A DNA stretch of 64,000 nucleotides from Tanypteryx hageni (lineage: Eukaryota > Arthropoda > Insecta > Odonata > Petaluridae), in the NCBI GenBank assembly GCA_028673005.1, contig CM054113.1, positions 36,088,117-36,152,116 on the forward strand. The letters run 5' to 3'. Made by a program: the position numbers and the translations under genes. Numbering within the stretch: the first letter of the stretch is position 1; every line of letters begins with the position of its first letter. Positions 48,414 through 60,125 of this stretch are shown piece after piece. The notes under the pieces were generated by a model. That model was not told the DNA's origin and ran no database searches. It saw only the letters and a program-made list of their open reading frames with translations.

Positions 48414-49330
48414 TTCTTTCAAATAAATCAAAACAATTGTGAGAGTTTGGCCTTGAATTTTATTTATTGTTATTGCAAAGGCTGGTCTAAGGGGGAATTG
48501 TCTTCGTTTGAGTGTAAAGGAAGACCCGAATCCAAAGACATCAAAATAATTCTAGGAATCAAAACAATATTTCCTTTGAATGTTCCGTCAAGGATTTCAG
48601 CCTTGATTAATTTATTTGATGGACGAATTTCCAGAACCTTTAATTGAGTTCCATTACATAAACCAAGAGTTGGATTAAGGTTTCTCATAAGTATGACTCG
48701 ACAGTTTTTAGCACTAACTTATGAGGAGGGATTCCACTGATAATAATAGTATTTTAAAATTCTGCAGGATATAAGTTCTGACTTTCTTCTTCAACAATTG
48801 AGTCCGAAATTAATAGTTATTTGTGATCCTGGATTTTTTCCGAGAATGTATGAGTTAATTTTATCAACAAATGGATTTTTTGTTCTTAAAATTGTCCAAT
48901 TATGTAATTCTTTCTTATCAATCAATTGGTCGATAAAAGTTTCGAAATTAGAAAGAGGTGAAAACAGATCATTAGGTAAAGTTATATGATCTTCACTGTC
49001 ATTATCTTCCCCTTTTCCGAGTCGTAAAATATATGAAGCAAATTCCTGATCTGAATGTTTAGTTCCGTCAGAACATTCTCTCATAAGGATCCCTTCGGTA
49101 GTAAAACTGCAGCAATTCCAGAAGAAGCAACAGCCAGAGCAATATCTCCTCTTGATCTAACTTTTGCTAAGACCAATTTGTAGATGAAAGTTTTACCGGA
49201 ACCCCCCCGGTCCATCGCCGAAAAAGAGCCTTTTGATCCTTTGGTTTGATAAATCAATTGTAGGGATGATATCTGTATAAATCAATTCTTGTTCCGCACT
49301 CAATTTATTAATATTTTCATTGAAATAATG
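48414..49330 (-). pseudogene. Helitron helicase (PIF1-like), fragment
   Basis: In the minus direction: a Walker A region GPGG-SGKTFIYKLVLAKVRSR, split by one extra base in a run of seven C on the plus strand (49202-49208). Then SGIAAVLLPKGS; ECSDGTKHSDQEFASYILRLG; NLNPTLGLCNGTQLKVLEI with IVLIPRI; and the motif AFAITINKIQGQTL near 48470-48430. The order is that of the helicase of Helitron RepHel proteins. Several frameshifts are present. The Rep (HUH) part is not in this piece; see also 57675-58200. Confidence 0.8.
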
Positions 49331-49343
49331 TTCTAAACTAATC

Positions 49344-49417
49344 TTTGTTTATTTACTGGTTGTGGATAGCAACGAAGTAATTTGTTTATTTACTGATTGT
49401 AGACAGCAACGTAGTAA
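49344..49417 (+). repeat. Two 37-bp direct repeats
   Basis: TTTGTTTATTTACTGGTTGT at 49344 recurs as TTTGTTTATTTACTGATTGT at 49381 with matching GCAACG-AGTAA ends. Confidence 0.8.
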
Positions 49418-49834
49418 TTTGTTGAACGCCAAAATTAGTTTTCTTTATATATATAGTATAGATATAAAACTTCTGTGTTCTGCTTTACCTTTCCAGGACT
49501 GTACTGAGTTTTTTATCAAATGAAGACACTATATTAACTACACATAAAATTAACATTTTGTTGACAAAAAATTGAAAATAACAATAATGACGAGAAAAGT
49601 AATGACGAGAATGACTTCTCTTAAATTAAAACTTAAATTAAACACCTGCTTAAAGATCAGAACCAATTAAGAAAAGTCCAAAATATCTTTCATCTAAAAG
49701 ACTGAGCAAAGAGAAACCAAAAACCACGGCACTAAAATTAATCTTCACACCAACGCCATCTTCTCAGGATGACTAAACTCAAAGCTCAAACAAATAATGG
49801 ATCTACAATGCGAGCCAGTTTCTAGGATAAGGCA

Positions 49835-50215
49835 CTCTCCCTCTCCTACTCCACTACTCGGCACGCTTAGATTATTCACGCGCAACCCTCTCCCCACCAC
49901 TCGTCTGCTCCTCCACTTCCGATCCGCCCTTCACCTCCCTCTATTGCCTCCTCTACCTTTGACACTTTTTCTCTCTCGTTTCCATCCCCCTCCCGATCCC
50001 TTGCTTTCCTTCTCTCTCTTCATCTCCCACCCATTCCCACTTTTATTTCCCTATCTATGCCCTCCCTCTCCCCCTACGTTGAGTTCTCTCTCTTTCTCCG
50101 AGTCCCTCCCACGCTCCTCCCTGTTTCCTCTCCCTCTCCTTCCACTCCATCCCATCCCTTTCGGACCTCTCCCTCCCTTTCTCACTATTCCTATTCCAGT
50201 ACCCCTTCACTCCCG
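49835..50215. repeat. Pyrimidine-rich low-complexity tract
   Basis: About 380 bp of CT-rich sequence. The two long plus-strand frames over it (177 and 141 codons) are serine/leucine/proline-rich and reflect composition, not a gene. Confidence 0.85.
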
Positions 50216-51324
50216 CAGGTCTCCAATACTCAACGCTCTCCGCGCAACGATGAAAGTCAAGGGCGCATCAAAGTTTCACGAATTTGCCCGACTTATTCTC
50301 CCTTCGGCCCACATACAGCGCCACACTTGAACGAACACACCATACACACACAGACAATATCCAATGCTGCAACTTCCCTCTCCCTTCGTTCTACAATGAT
50401 TGGCAACCAGGTGACGAGGGAACGCATTACATCATTCTTTTATTATCCTGCTGAAAGAGAGAAGCGATGTTCTTATCCCTGACCAAAGCAGAAAAGACAG
50501 AGCTAAGGAAAATTCAATGTTTTAGGGTCTACTATGGACTAGGAGAAAACAGTCGAAAAGGAGATCGAATCGAACTTCACCTCACGCGAAGTAACGCGGG
50601 AAAATTAGATCGAAAACTCTTCCACCCCGATCGGATTGGCTGCAGACCATAGGCGAAGTGAAATTTTAGGTTTATTTTGGCATATAAGATACAAGACAGT
50701 TTTGTATGATTATATGAAGTGTGGAGTGATCGAGAAGAAGCTGATTCCGGCACCAGGTTTCCCTTTTGAAATGTGTGTGGGAGAGTGAAAGCTGGCAATC
50801 TCTTCGTGAAAAGCACAAGATACCTAGGAGTCTAATAAGAGGAAGCCAATATACAACTTCTGGCATATGAATTGTTAATGTGCCTTTGCAAAAGTTGGTG
50901 AAATGTTCAAGAACTAATCTGATTAATTGCAATCCACTCATTGCTGTGGAACATCTGTTCTGGAGCCAAGTCCCTAGTACAACTTCACTATTTTTCTTAA
51001 CAACTTCACCGTTAGCGATGAATAACGATCAGCAAAATATTTTTTTAAATGTATTTAGCATAAAAAATTAAATAAGCAAATTCATATAACACAAAATTAT
51101 TTTCATTTTCTATTCACCAATTCATAAGCATGAGAGCCCGAATATCCAACTAACGTAAGACCAAAACTTGGCCGTATTAAATACTAAAAATTTGATTAAC
51201 GACCAGAATACTGCTTTAACTAAATATATAGCTCACACAACAAAATAATATTGAAAATAATATTAATAAGAACTCATATGAGACGTTAACTTGGAATAAT
51301 AAGAAATTATGGAAAACTTATTGC
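50216..51324. other. No gene recognised
   Basis: CCGGCACCAGGTTT at 50747-50760 repeats a SINE motif, so a worn SINE remnant may lie around 50720-50770. Otherwise nothing. Confidence 0.4.
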
Positions 51325-52340
51325 CACAGTCTTGAAATTTTCGTTACGGTTCGATGAAATATTGTCGGTTTCGTTATTGACGAAATTTTCGTTAGCCTCA
51401 TAACGAACGATCACTCTACCGAACTTTTTGCGCGTTTTGAAATTTTCGTTACGACTAAATATAAAATTTCGTTCATTGGTTTGATAACGAAGGTAGAAAA
51501 AAATAAAACATCTGACATTCAGACAGCGCACGTGCCAATTCACAATAACGTAATAACACAATAATATTGGAAATAATAAGTATGGAGAGAAAGGTTCGAG
51601 GCTCCAAAATAACGTCAGGACAGCAGGAAATATTAATCGAGTATATGTCAAACCACATAGAATTTCGTACAGGCAAAAATCACAGCTACCTTCTCTTCTA
51701 AAACGAAACAGAAATGCTGGGAGGAATTGGCAGCGATTCTAAATAGCGACGTAAAAGGTCCTGCAAGAGACGTGGATAAGTGAAAGAAGGTTATAGTTAA
51801 TGCGCTAAATGTACTCCTTTATGTATCTTTATTGAACGAGCAAGGTTTTATATAATATTAATTCCTATTATGTATTTTTTTCTGAAATCATTAACATTGT
51901 AAAATGTTTTCAATAGTTGTTATTCATATTGTACTAATTTACTATTATTTCTAATTTCTATCAAGATGGTAGTATTTTATTCTCTAGTGAGCCATTTAGA
52001 TTAGTACTGTATTACTAATTGAAATTTGATAATGATTTAATGAGAAAACTCAATATTAAGTTTCTTTCGTTACTCAATTAATTGTATATCAGAAAGCAGA
52101 AGTAAGAATCTTTGTGCTGTACAAATTACCATTGGATAATTTTAATTGAAATGTAGCATAGGTACTATAATGAATTAGTTCATTTCTTCATCATGAACTT
52201 TCTTTAGGAACAAATATAGAATGGTGTAAATGTTATAAATAAGGAATTAATTGTGGAGTTAGTATAGGTAGATTCAGCGAGGAGTTTGTTTATAATTGGA
52301 ATGCATCTATTCATTGTAAACTGAAATTTTAGTTATTTAA

Positions 52341-52366
52341 TTATATATATATATACACACACACAC
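52341..52366. repeat. (TA)n(CA)n microsatellite
   Basis: TA units followed by CA units. Confidence 0.9.
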
Positions 52367-53595
52367 TAGTAGAAGGTGCTTGCATTCTGCAAGTATTTCA
52401 TCTCACCTTCAAAAAACATTCATTTTCCAGACAGATATTTCATCATTACAAATATTTTTTTAATTCTAAATATTTCACCTCCGCAGCAATTTTCGGTTTC
52501 CCCCTATGTAAAAATAATAGATTAAAACAATCCCCAAACTTTTCAATTTTAGAACTTTATACTTTTTCCATTATGGGGTACTAATGCTACACATTTTTGC
52601 CAAATTTTAAAGTTGTAGCACATCTAGAAGTGAAATAACATTTATCTAATTGTTAAAATTTAAATAATTTTTAACGGCCGCAATAAAATTTCATGGATAC
52701 ATTGAAATGTTTTTCGTTTTTATAGATTAAATTCTAAATAACTTAAAACTTTCGGTTTTCTAACTCGCCCCGTAGTATCTAAACATATACCTATTTGTTT
52801 AAACTTTAAGAATTTTTAACTGCCAAACAAGTTTAAATATCAAAATTTCTATAAATTCCATTTCGTTTTTTTACAAACACTACCTCTAAAAAAAATTTCA
52901 GCTCCGTAGCACATTCGGTAATACATAAACCTCAAAAATATGTTTAAACAATTACGAATTATTAGTGGTCGAATTATTTAACTTTTTAAAAATTACTTTT
53001 TTGTGTATAATTTTCTACAAAATGATTTCAAAAACTCGAACCTACAGCATATAGTTTTCAAGATAAAAATTATTAAACTTTAATGTTCATTTGGGGTTAA
53101 AACAACCCCTATAAATTAAAAATTTTATATTTTTATAGTTGGTTATGAGAAATGTTCTATAATCTTGCTAAATTTCAGCTTCCTAAACTTATTAGATTGG
53201 TCTACACACTGGATTGCGTTTTCCCATGCTAACTTATGGGAGATATTCCGGGGTCTCTGGAGTCGAACCCAAAACACTGTAAGCAAAAGTGACAAAAATT
53301 CCTAATAGATATTTTTGCTATCTAGCAACACTGAAAATTTCATTTTTCTAGCTTACCGGCAAGTGCCCATAATTAATTTACAAAAATGGCGCTATGCTTT
53401 TCTTATGGGAAAAAACGCAAATTTCGGAATTTCTGGAGTCGAACTCATGTCACTTAGGTAAGAAGTCTCATTTTATATGTAGGTTTCTACATCATATCTA
53501 CAAAAACTAAAACTTTCAGCTCTCTAGCTGGACATTAGTATCCTCCTGTTATGTGTTATATATATTATCCTATGTAAGAAACGTTGATATATAAT

Positions 53596-53619
53596 GATAT
53601 ATATATATATATATATATA
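53596..53619. repeat. (TA)n microsatellite
   Basis: About 12 TA units. Confidence 0.9.
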
Positions 53620-54589
53620 CACATATTATTTAATAACAGTATTAAGAATTGAATCAACGGTGTATTTTTATATTCCATATGATTGGAAATGTGCCACTAG
53701 GGCAAAATGTTTAAGGTTTTATAAGCACATGAGAGGCACAGGAGGTGGGGGAGCCCTCAATGAGAAATTGACATATTTAGAAGAAAGGCTAATGGAATAT
53801 TTCTGCTTTGGGAGAAGAAAATTGCATTGAATCACAGCTTGAGGTATTTTGATTAAAATTCAATTGAAATTACTGAATTCTAGTTTTATTAGATTATAAA
53901 ATTTGTTATTTTCTAAACAAAAGGGATCTAACACCAGAGATTAAAGAAATTATTGTGAATGAGCAATCTTTTATTAAAATGGTTTGGTATAAACAATCAT
54001 ATGTAGCTTTCAGTTGTAACATAAGTATAAAATATCAAGATTTTTATGGAGAATCTATTCATTAGAAGAACTTGATGACCCACAGCCATCATATTCATGG
54101 CAAGTTTTACTTGAGAATGACATCACCCTGACCAATAAATCTCCTGACACTCCTATTCCTTCTTCGTCCAATGCTAGTCGCCGACTTTTTAAATCAAAAG
54201 ATAAATTTATATGGCATATATATATTGCTACTCTCCCAAGAAATATTCATACTAATAACATTTTATTTATATTAAATTAATTACTGTCATATGGCGGAGC
54301 AGGCAGAAGAGTAACTCCATATGAAACGGCAACTGAGAAGTTTGCAAAATTAGAAGAGGAAAAAGCAGAGCAGATTATGGAGAAGAAAAAATTGAAAATC
54401 TTTTCAGGTATTGAAATTTTATTAGGGGACATTGAGGAATCTAAAAGGAGAAAGGCAGCAGAGAAGCAGGCAAATGCTATTGCTAAAATAGCAGCAACAT
54501 TTGCAGTTTTTACAAATCTCTTTAAATAATTTTGGAACAATAATTTTTAATAAAATACTTGTTTCATGATAAATGATAATATATATTTC

Positions 54590-56094
54590 AGAAATTTAGG
54601 AAAACCTTGCTCGTAGTATTTGATTCCTAATATTAACACCTTGGTTGAACCTATTGTCTCTGTCACCTCTCTGGCTTAAGTTTTCAATGGCATCTTCTGC
54701 ATTATTTGGTTCATTTGGCAAAATGACATCAAAATCTGGCAAATTGAAATGTTTGCAGATATTGTGAAACACTAGACAAGTGTTTATAATTAATGATGCC
54801 TTTTGAGGGCTATAATGCAAGCTCTTTTCTGATAACAAGCACCTAAACCTGTTTTTTAACACTCTGCTACATTTTTCTATGTAATTACGAGCCATTGCAT
54901 GAGCATCAGAAAACCTTTGCTCTGGGTGTCATCAACCATAGATGTAGTGGATATCCACTATTCTGTCATGAACAACATACACAAGTGAAGTGATTTGGCT
55001 ACAGACCGGCAATTGATACTTTCTGTATAACTATGCAACTAACCTAGGAGCCATGCGTTAAGGTTTCCTGCAGTGTACTTTTGTTTCAGTGCTTCGTAAA
55101 CATTGAAACTTCTCCAAATAAAGGAGTCATGCGTAGCACCAGGGTATTTTGCATTTACATCTAAAATGCATAACCCGTAATCGCATATCAGTGATTTTTA
55201 AAAATTAATAAACAAAATAGTTTTAACAATTGAAACACTATTCAAATAAGTTCTTATTTGCCAATTGCACATTAAATGAATGATAACCATGTCGGTTAAC
55301 ATATAGATACTCCAGATGATTTCTGTCTGTTAAATTTGGAGCTTTAATTTTTATATGGGTGCAGTCTATTGCTCCGATTACCTCAGGAAAATCTTTTTCT
55401 GTCATAAATCTTAAGTTGAAGAAAAAAAAATTAATGAGAGGAAAACGTAAAATATTTTCTATACACTAAAAGTAATTTTGTCCTCAGTTTTAATAGTTGT
55501 TCATTCAGCCTGTGACACGGGAAAAATCACCCAATTTTTCAGCATGCATTTGTTTACTGCCTTTTTCGCCTCTATTAAACTTCTGACATTTTTTTACTGA
55601 CAGCCAAATACAAATTCAGTCTAACTGGCCTCTGGTAACTGCCAGTAGCTAAAAAGTTCAATGCTGTTAGGACCTTTCCAGAAATAAGATAACAAATACT
55701 TAAATCAATTAAACTGTTGAGTCCACTAAACACTGCCTTGTTTACTTATTTGGTTTACTCGATATTATTAAAAGTAAAAATGTTTAAATAGCAGGTCATA
55801 TTAACCGGTCATAAAGAAAATGCTTTATAACCACGAATACTATTAATAACCACTATAGCTATTTACTTTTACTTCTCCAGGCAGGGATGATTAACTAGTA
55901 GCTTTTATATGAGGCTTTAACATATCGCAAACATACATCGCAGCTTCTTGATTAAGCCTAAATATTAAATTAAAATCTTCCTCGGGCCAATGGAATGTGT
56001 TTTGCCGGTCACGAAGAAATCGCTCTCTCCTTATTACCCTCCTTTTTTCTGCAGCGACTCCCACAATTAAATGCAAACATCTGTATGCAGCCAT
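54590..56094 (-). pseudogene. Harbinger (HARBI1-like) DDE transposase
   Basis: Minus direction. N-terminus 56094-55891: MAAYRCLHLIVGVAAEKRR and FRLNQEAAMYVCDMLKPHI. Near 55680-55600: LTALNFLATGSYQR. 55437-55270: FPEVIGAIDCTHIKI (first Asp), then VNRHGYHSFNVQL. 55190-55050: CDYGLCILDVNAKYPGATHD (second Asp), then FNVYEALKQKYTAGNLNAWL. 54960-54596: SGYPLHLWLMTP, MARNYIEKCSRVLKNRFRCL (Glu), then SPQKASLIINTCLVFHNICK. All three acidic residues survive, but frames and gaps disrupt the gene. The short gaps near 55260-55195 and 55045-54965 lack a clean in-frame GT-AG solution. Confidence 0.8.
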
Positions 56095-56226
56095 TTTTAC
56101 TAACTAACTCGAATAAATACTTATCATTAGCATATTTAACAACACCTCAATGCTCATTGTTATGCATTCGATAATAATTTGTCGTAGCAATAATGTCATT
56201 ATTAACGATAATTTTCAAGGCTCACT

Positions 56227-56639
56227 CATATTTCCGCCCGAATAAAACTCATCGCTTGACATCATCTTAACAAAAAAAAATTCATCATTAATACATAACA
56301 AAATTTCAAGACTTGCCCCCCTGGTGTCATTCTTATAATTTCCTATGTTAAACATGATAACTGAATTTACTCCTTAATGAAAGGAATAGTCAAAATGGTA
56401 AAGAAATGCTTTTGTCTCAGTTTTGTAATAAATGTTTTATTTCAGTATTTGCTGAAAGCAGACGTTGAATATTTTTTATATTCAGATACCATAATCATAA
56501 CCTATACCACAGGGACTTCGTTAAATTTGAAAAGGTCATGAAATATAACATGCAAATTGCAAAATGTACAATTGTTTGTTTGTTTGTATGGAATTTCTGG
56601 CTAATTAACCTCTTGGATTATTATAGCCATTACTCCTTA
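56227..56639. other. No gene recognised
   Basis: AT-rich, nothing seen. Confidence 0.4.
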
Positions 56640-56870
56640 CACACTGAACACACAAGGAAAGAGGGAAAATTGGTAAAGGCATTAGCCTACTCTTTACGAA
56701 GAGCACCAATGGGGCCAAACTGCTTAACGTCTCCTCCGAAGGACGGAGCGCTGACTTGCTCGGTCTCCTCAAATCACAAAAGTAGAGTATGGGAGGATCC
56801 CAGTAAGAAAAATCCTACCTACACCGGATTCATACCTCTACCACTCTACCAAGGTCAGCATCATCTCAAA
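56640..56870 (-). mobile_element. Diverged tRNA-derived SINE
   Basis: In reverse complement it has GGTAGAGTGGTAGAGG (A-box-like), a weak B box, the core CCGTCCTTCGGAGGAGACG and the following GTTAAGCAGTTTGG and GGTGCTCTTCGTAAAGAG. It is older than the other SINEs by sequence, with no target duplication found. The 123-codon plus frame over it is not a gene. Confidence 0.7.
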
Positions 56871-57040
56871 TTTAAACATTCCAAAAGCCTTTTAACATTA
56901 ACAATTTGAATGGAACTTATTTTCTTTTCTCAGAATAATTTATCAAACTATGAAAATTCAAATGAAATAATTTTTAAAATTCTGTTTCATTATAGATTGA
57001 GGGAAATCTACATCAATCAATGTATTGAAAAATGATTACA

Positions 57041-57202
57041 ATGAATATTATATTAATTTTTATTATATTAGAGCAGCCCGCTGCAGCGCAGAGAGAATAT
57101 ATCAGACAAGTAATAGATTTAAATGTCGACATACAGGGACCTTTTTCAAAACATTTGTTAATATGGTTTACCTATGCACATGAAGGAATTTTCAACGATT
57201 GA
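57041..57202 (+). CDS. Small ORF, 53 codons, unknown
   Basis: An ATG-started frame with a hydrophobic start (MNIILIFIILEQP), then a more polar part AAAQREYIRQVIDLNVDIQG and a WFTYAHEGIFND end. TATTATATTAG just before the polar part also resembles a splice acceptor, so the part from 57071 could be a terminal exon instead. No family recognised; it may be chance. Confidence 0.15.
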   Translation: MNIILIFIILEQPAAAQREYIRQVIDLNVDIQGPFSKHLLIWFTYAHEGIFND

Positions 57203-57674
57203 TCATAATTGAAATTAAACTTAATGGCTATAAAATATTACAGTATCTTTATAAGTGCAACTGCACTTTAAATTTAAATAATCATTAAAAATAAATTTAT
57301 AAATAATTTCCCATTGCAGAAGACTAGAAAATATAACTACTTTTTTAAAAACATATTTAATCGGAAAATTGGCAGGGATTCGAAATTCATTATTATTTAC
57401 GTGTGAATTTAATTCACTTTTCATTTTGCTTTACATTACAAACTAACTTATTTTACCCCGGCTTAGCTCGGAGAAGTTTAAGTTTTCATTCATAGAGGTC
57501 GGTAAGAAGGATGAGTATGGGGTGAGACACTGAATGGTTTGATCCAGTCAGTTTGGAGGACAAAAGTTTGTATTGAAAATATTACTGATGTTATTCTTAA
57601 TTTTAATTGTATTTGTCAAACTTAGCTTAAGACTTGTTTCCATACAATATTTTTCACTATCTTCGTCAGAATCG
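57203..57674. other. No gene recognised
   Basis: The expected continuation of the Helitron protein after 57675 is not visible here. Confidence 0.4.
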
Positions 57675-58200
57675 CTAGATTATATTTTTTAGAAATTCTT
57701 TTGATTCTGTAGTTTCATTTTGCATCAAAGAAAATAATGGCTCAGGTACATCTTCAAGATCATTTAAAACTATGTTACCGTTGGAACAGCACATGCCATC
57801 TGCTTCTGTAACAAATTTTTTGGCTTTACAAAATCTGCATATTGTTATAAGACCTCCGATGTTAATCAATTCAAGACCTTTGTAATCAACGGCGGGATCA
57901 TAAGTATAGGCATTATTTCTCAATGAAATCCATTTGGATAATCTATTTCGTGCAGTGCATATTTGTTGTTGCTGAATGCGATTATGAGAATTTTCATCAG
58001 TTTCATTCAATCGAGAATTCCTGTCATTCTCTATCTGCAGCAAGTCGGGATTCCCTTTGTTCAATTGTCTCATTTAGTTGGGGGTTTCTTTGTCTTTCAT
58101 GGTTGTGTCGCAGACGACGTTCTCTTGATTCTCATGTTTCTCTTTCATAAAAATTCATCCTATTTGTTCTTAAGCGAACCGAACAATCCGCCATCTTAAT
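57675..58200 (-). pseudogene. Helitron RepHel N-terminal fragment
   Basis: The minus frame contains CRFCKAKKF followed by GMCCSNGNIVLNDLEDVPEP and SKEFLKNI, the conserved Cys-rich N-terminal block of Helitron replication proteins. Upstream, repeated NET-EQRESRL-type residues occur in two alternating frames, so one frameshift separates them. The frame stops at 57675. It has the same orientation as the helicase piece at 48414-49330, with the Harbinger element between. One disrupted element is possible but the Rep core is missing. Confidence 0.7.
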
Positions 58201-58766
58201 TCAATATTAACGCTATTATCAATTGTTGGATCAAACAAACACTAATTTTTTACTCTATAGAATAATGTAATTACATATATTTGTGTAATAACATAATTAA
58301 TCAAAAGAAAGGTTCCGTCAATCAATGTATCTAATGCACTTAGGAATTAATTTGATAATTTTTTTATTCTGTATTTTAAACACAAATTGCAATATGGCGA
58401 TTTTTTTACTTAATAAAATAATCGACCAATAATAAAAAGTAAATGTATAATTGTATTTTGTGTTAATAAAACAGTAAAAAATTTTAATTTCGTTAATTAT
58501 AAAAAATTTCTGTAATGTATGCCATCTGTATAACGATTCTACGCAGACAAACTATCCTCTTTATTTATAAGATGTTATCAGTCGCATTTATATGTTATTG
58601 CTGTAGCCTCATTTATTGCTCCAGCTTTTGAAAAAATAGTATTAAACACGTAATAATGACTAGCATGAAATGTTTACCGACTTGAAAATATAAACACAGA
58701 ATGCTGACCAAAACTATACCGTTAAACGGTAATTTAACACACATATGAATGGAAGGAAGTACTTAC
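58201..58766. other. No gene recognised
   Basis: Very AT-rich. On the minus strand this is downstream of the candidate exon and includes AATAAA near 58615-58620. Confidence 0.4.
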
Positions 58767-58883
58767 CTACCTTCTTCTCCAGGATTGCTCCCTTTCTCCA
58801 CGGGAGAGAGTAGAACACACAGGTGCAGTATTCATCTCCTTCATAATGCTCGATGAATCCATTTTTGACTTCACCAGAACATT
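58767..58883 (-). CDS. Candidate exon, unknown protein
   Basis: On the minus strand 117 bp lie between TTTGCAG and a strong donor TAG|GTAAGT (58761-58766). One frame reads CSGEVKNGFIEHYEGDEYCT, then CVFYSLPWRKGAILEKK, with unusually protein-like composition. A second frame is also open up to the donor. The acceptor pyrimidine tract is weak, and the frame is open upstream back to a TGA near 58900, so the true start is unsure. No family recognised. Confidence 0.3.
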   Translation of the reverse strand, partial: NVLVKSKMDSSSIMKEMNTAPVCSTLSRGEREQSWRRR

Positions 58884-59084
58884 CTGCAAATATGCCTGAT
58901 GCTCAATCGTGTTCATGAATATTTAAACGAATTAACCAGAGTGAAGTTCAATCTGCAAAAGAAAGTCATTGTAAAATATGACGACTATGTACAAACGAAA
59001 GAGTTTTACTTACAAAAAGATATGTTAATTTACTTCAGCATTTCCTCTTTGTTATACATATCGTTTAAAATTGTTCAATTAGAT

Positions 59085-59261
59085 CTATACGGGTAAACAC
59101 TTAAAGACAAAAGTTTTAATGTTATAATAAAATTCAACAATAATTCTTTTACAAGAACCCGAATTATTATTAACGTCATCTAAAAAATAAAGAGCGTAAA
59201 TTTTTCTTCCATTTACTTTTTCACAATGAAATCCACCCAAATTCAAACCAGTCAATTTTTC
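59085..59261 (-). other. Stop-bounded open segment of 58 codons, unknown
   Basis: Minus-strand frame between stops reads EKLTGLNLGGFHCEKVNGRK, then IYALYFLDDVNNNSGSC and KRIIVEFYYNIKTFVFKC. No methionine start, hence easy to miss. It lies about 200 bp upstream (same strand) of the candidate exon 58767-58883, so the two may belong together, but I found no convincing splice path. Chance cannot be excluded in AT-rich DNA. Confidence 0.2.
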
Positions 59262-59429
59262 CTAGTCTAAAACAATTAAAATTTTTGGAGAGTCCTAAAA
59301 GCCCAGAATGACAAATCTGCAAATCATAATAATGGGAAGTTATGCACATAACATAAAGTACTTGAAAGATCTCGCCTCATTCTTAAGTCTCAACAAGATT
59401 TGCTTTATAAGTCAGGATGATACAACGAG

Positions 59430-60125
59430 TCTCTATGGGTTGGACTGCAGCTCAGAAGCAAGCTTCTCTTCTGATGCACATCGAGTATAATGTCTGTCTT
59501 CTATACTACTATTAAACCATGGTATCCCAACACAAGTTGATCCCTTCGGTCTATGCTGGTATAGAAATCGGTGAAAATAGCATAAGCAGCATAGATGGAG
59601 TCGGATTTTCTGTACTAACATTTTCCACCACTCGCTTAGTAAAGAATTCACGAGCAATTTTGTTTTTTCGGGGTTGATTTTATATCTGGGTCCCGAGGAA
59701 GTATGTTCCACTATGTCTGATTCCCTCCAATGCCTGTTGTTGATGGATCTCCTGTGTTCGGCCAACGTAAGCCTAACCGTAGCTGCATGGGACTCTGTAG
59801 ACTCCAGATGGCAGTGGGTCAAGCTCGTCTTTTATGAAGGGGAGCTGTTCTCCTATTTTTTGCAGCATGTTCAAGTGGATAGCGATGTTTTATTTTCGTA
59901 ATGTTCTCACTATGCGTTCAGATGTCCCAGCGATGAACAGAATTTTGGCATAGGCTGAAGGTATAGGTCGTTCCATTTCTTTCTCTTTTTGTTTCTTGTT
60001 CAACCACATATAGGCGTGGCTGTAGCAATTATTTACGAGTGCCCTTATGATGTGTTCCTTCTCCTCTTTCAGCGACTAAGGATCGGAGATAGAGCCGATA
60101 TTGATTTGCAAAGCAATATAAACTG
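59430..60125 (-). pseudogene. Second Penelope-like element: RT C-terminus and GIY-YIG
   Basis: Minus direction from about 60110: EEKEHIIRALVNNCYSHAY and NKKQKEKEMERP, the end of a Penelope reverse transcriptase. Then DPLPSGVYRVPCSYG*AYVG, a GIY-YIG motif with a stop inside, then after a frameshift LAEHRRSINNRHWRESDIVE and KTKLLV. It differs in sequence from the element at 8386-9360, so it is another family. The minus-strand 129-codon frame at 59433-59822 is its second half. Confidence 0.75.

Larger units (their letters stand above)
51582..54529 (+). pseudogene. Harbinger-associated Myb/SANT-like DNA-binding protein, in pieces
   Basis: Block 1 (51582-51795): MERKVRGSKITSGQQEIL, then after a frameshift KCWEELAAILNSDVKGPAR and DVDK, with TGA where the conserved tryptophan is expected (51781-51783). 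Block 2 (about 53679-53825): FYKHMRGTGGGGALNEKLT, then YLEERLMEYF, a GTGGG motif usual after the Myb-like domain. Block 3 (about 54064-54215): SLEELDDPQPSYSWQVLLE, acidic. Block 4 (about 54290-54529): a charged helical tail TEKFAKLEEEKAEQIMEKKK to a stop. Gaps may be introns or insertions. The long 51.8-53.6 kb gap carries nothing coding. Minus frame 54277-54540 is a shadow. Confidence 0.7.
51325..56226. mobile_element. PIF/Harbinger element with two convergent genes
   Basis: Ends CTTGAAATTTTCGTTA (51331-51346) and CTTGAAAATTATCGTTA (inverted, 56203-56219) mark probable termini. The left end repeats GAAATTTTCGTTA three times (51333, 51382, 51439). A Myb/SANT-like gene lies on plus at the left, a DDE transposase on minus at the right, pointing at each other. 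Harbinger elements encode exactly such a pair. Outer limits are approximate. Confidence 0.75.

Noticed and set aside
49797..50482. Two long overlapping plus-strand frames (177 and 141 codons)
   Set aside because: They lie over a CT-rich tract. The proteins are serine/leucine/proline runs in two frames at once, as composition alone would give.
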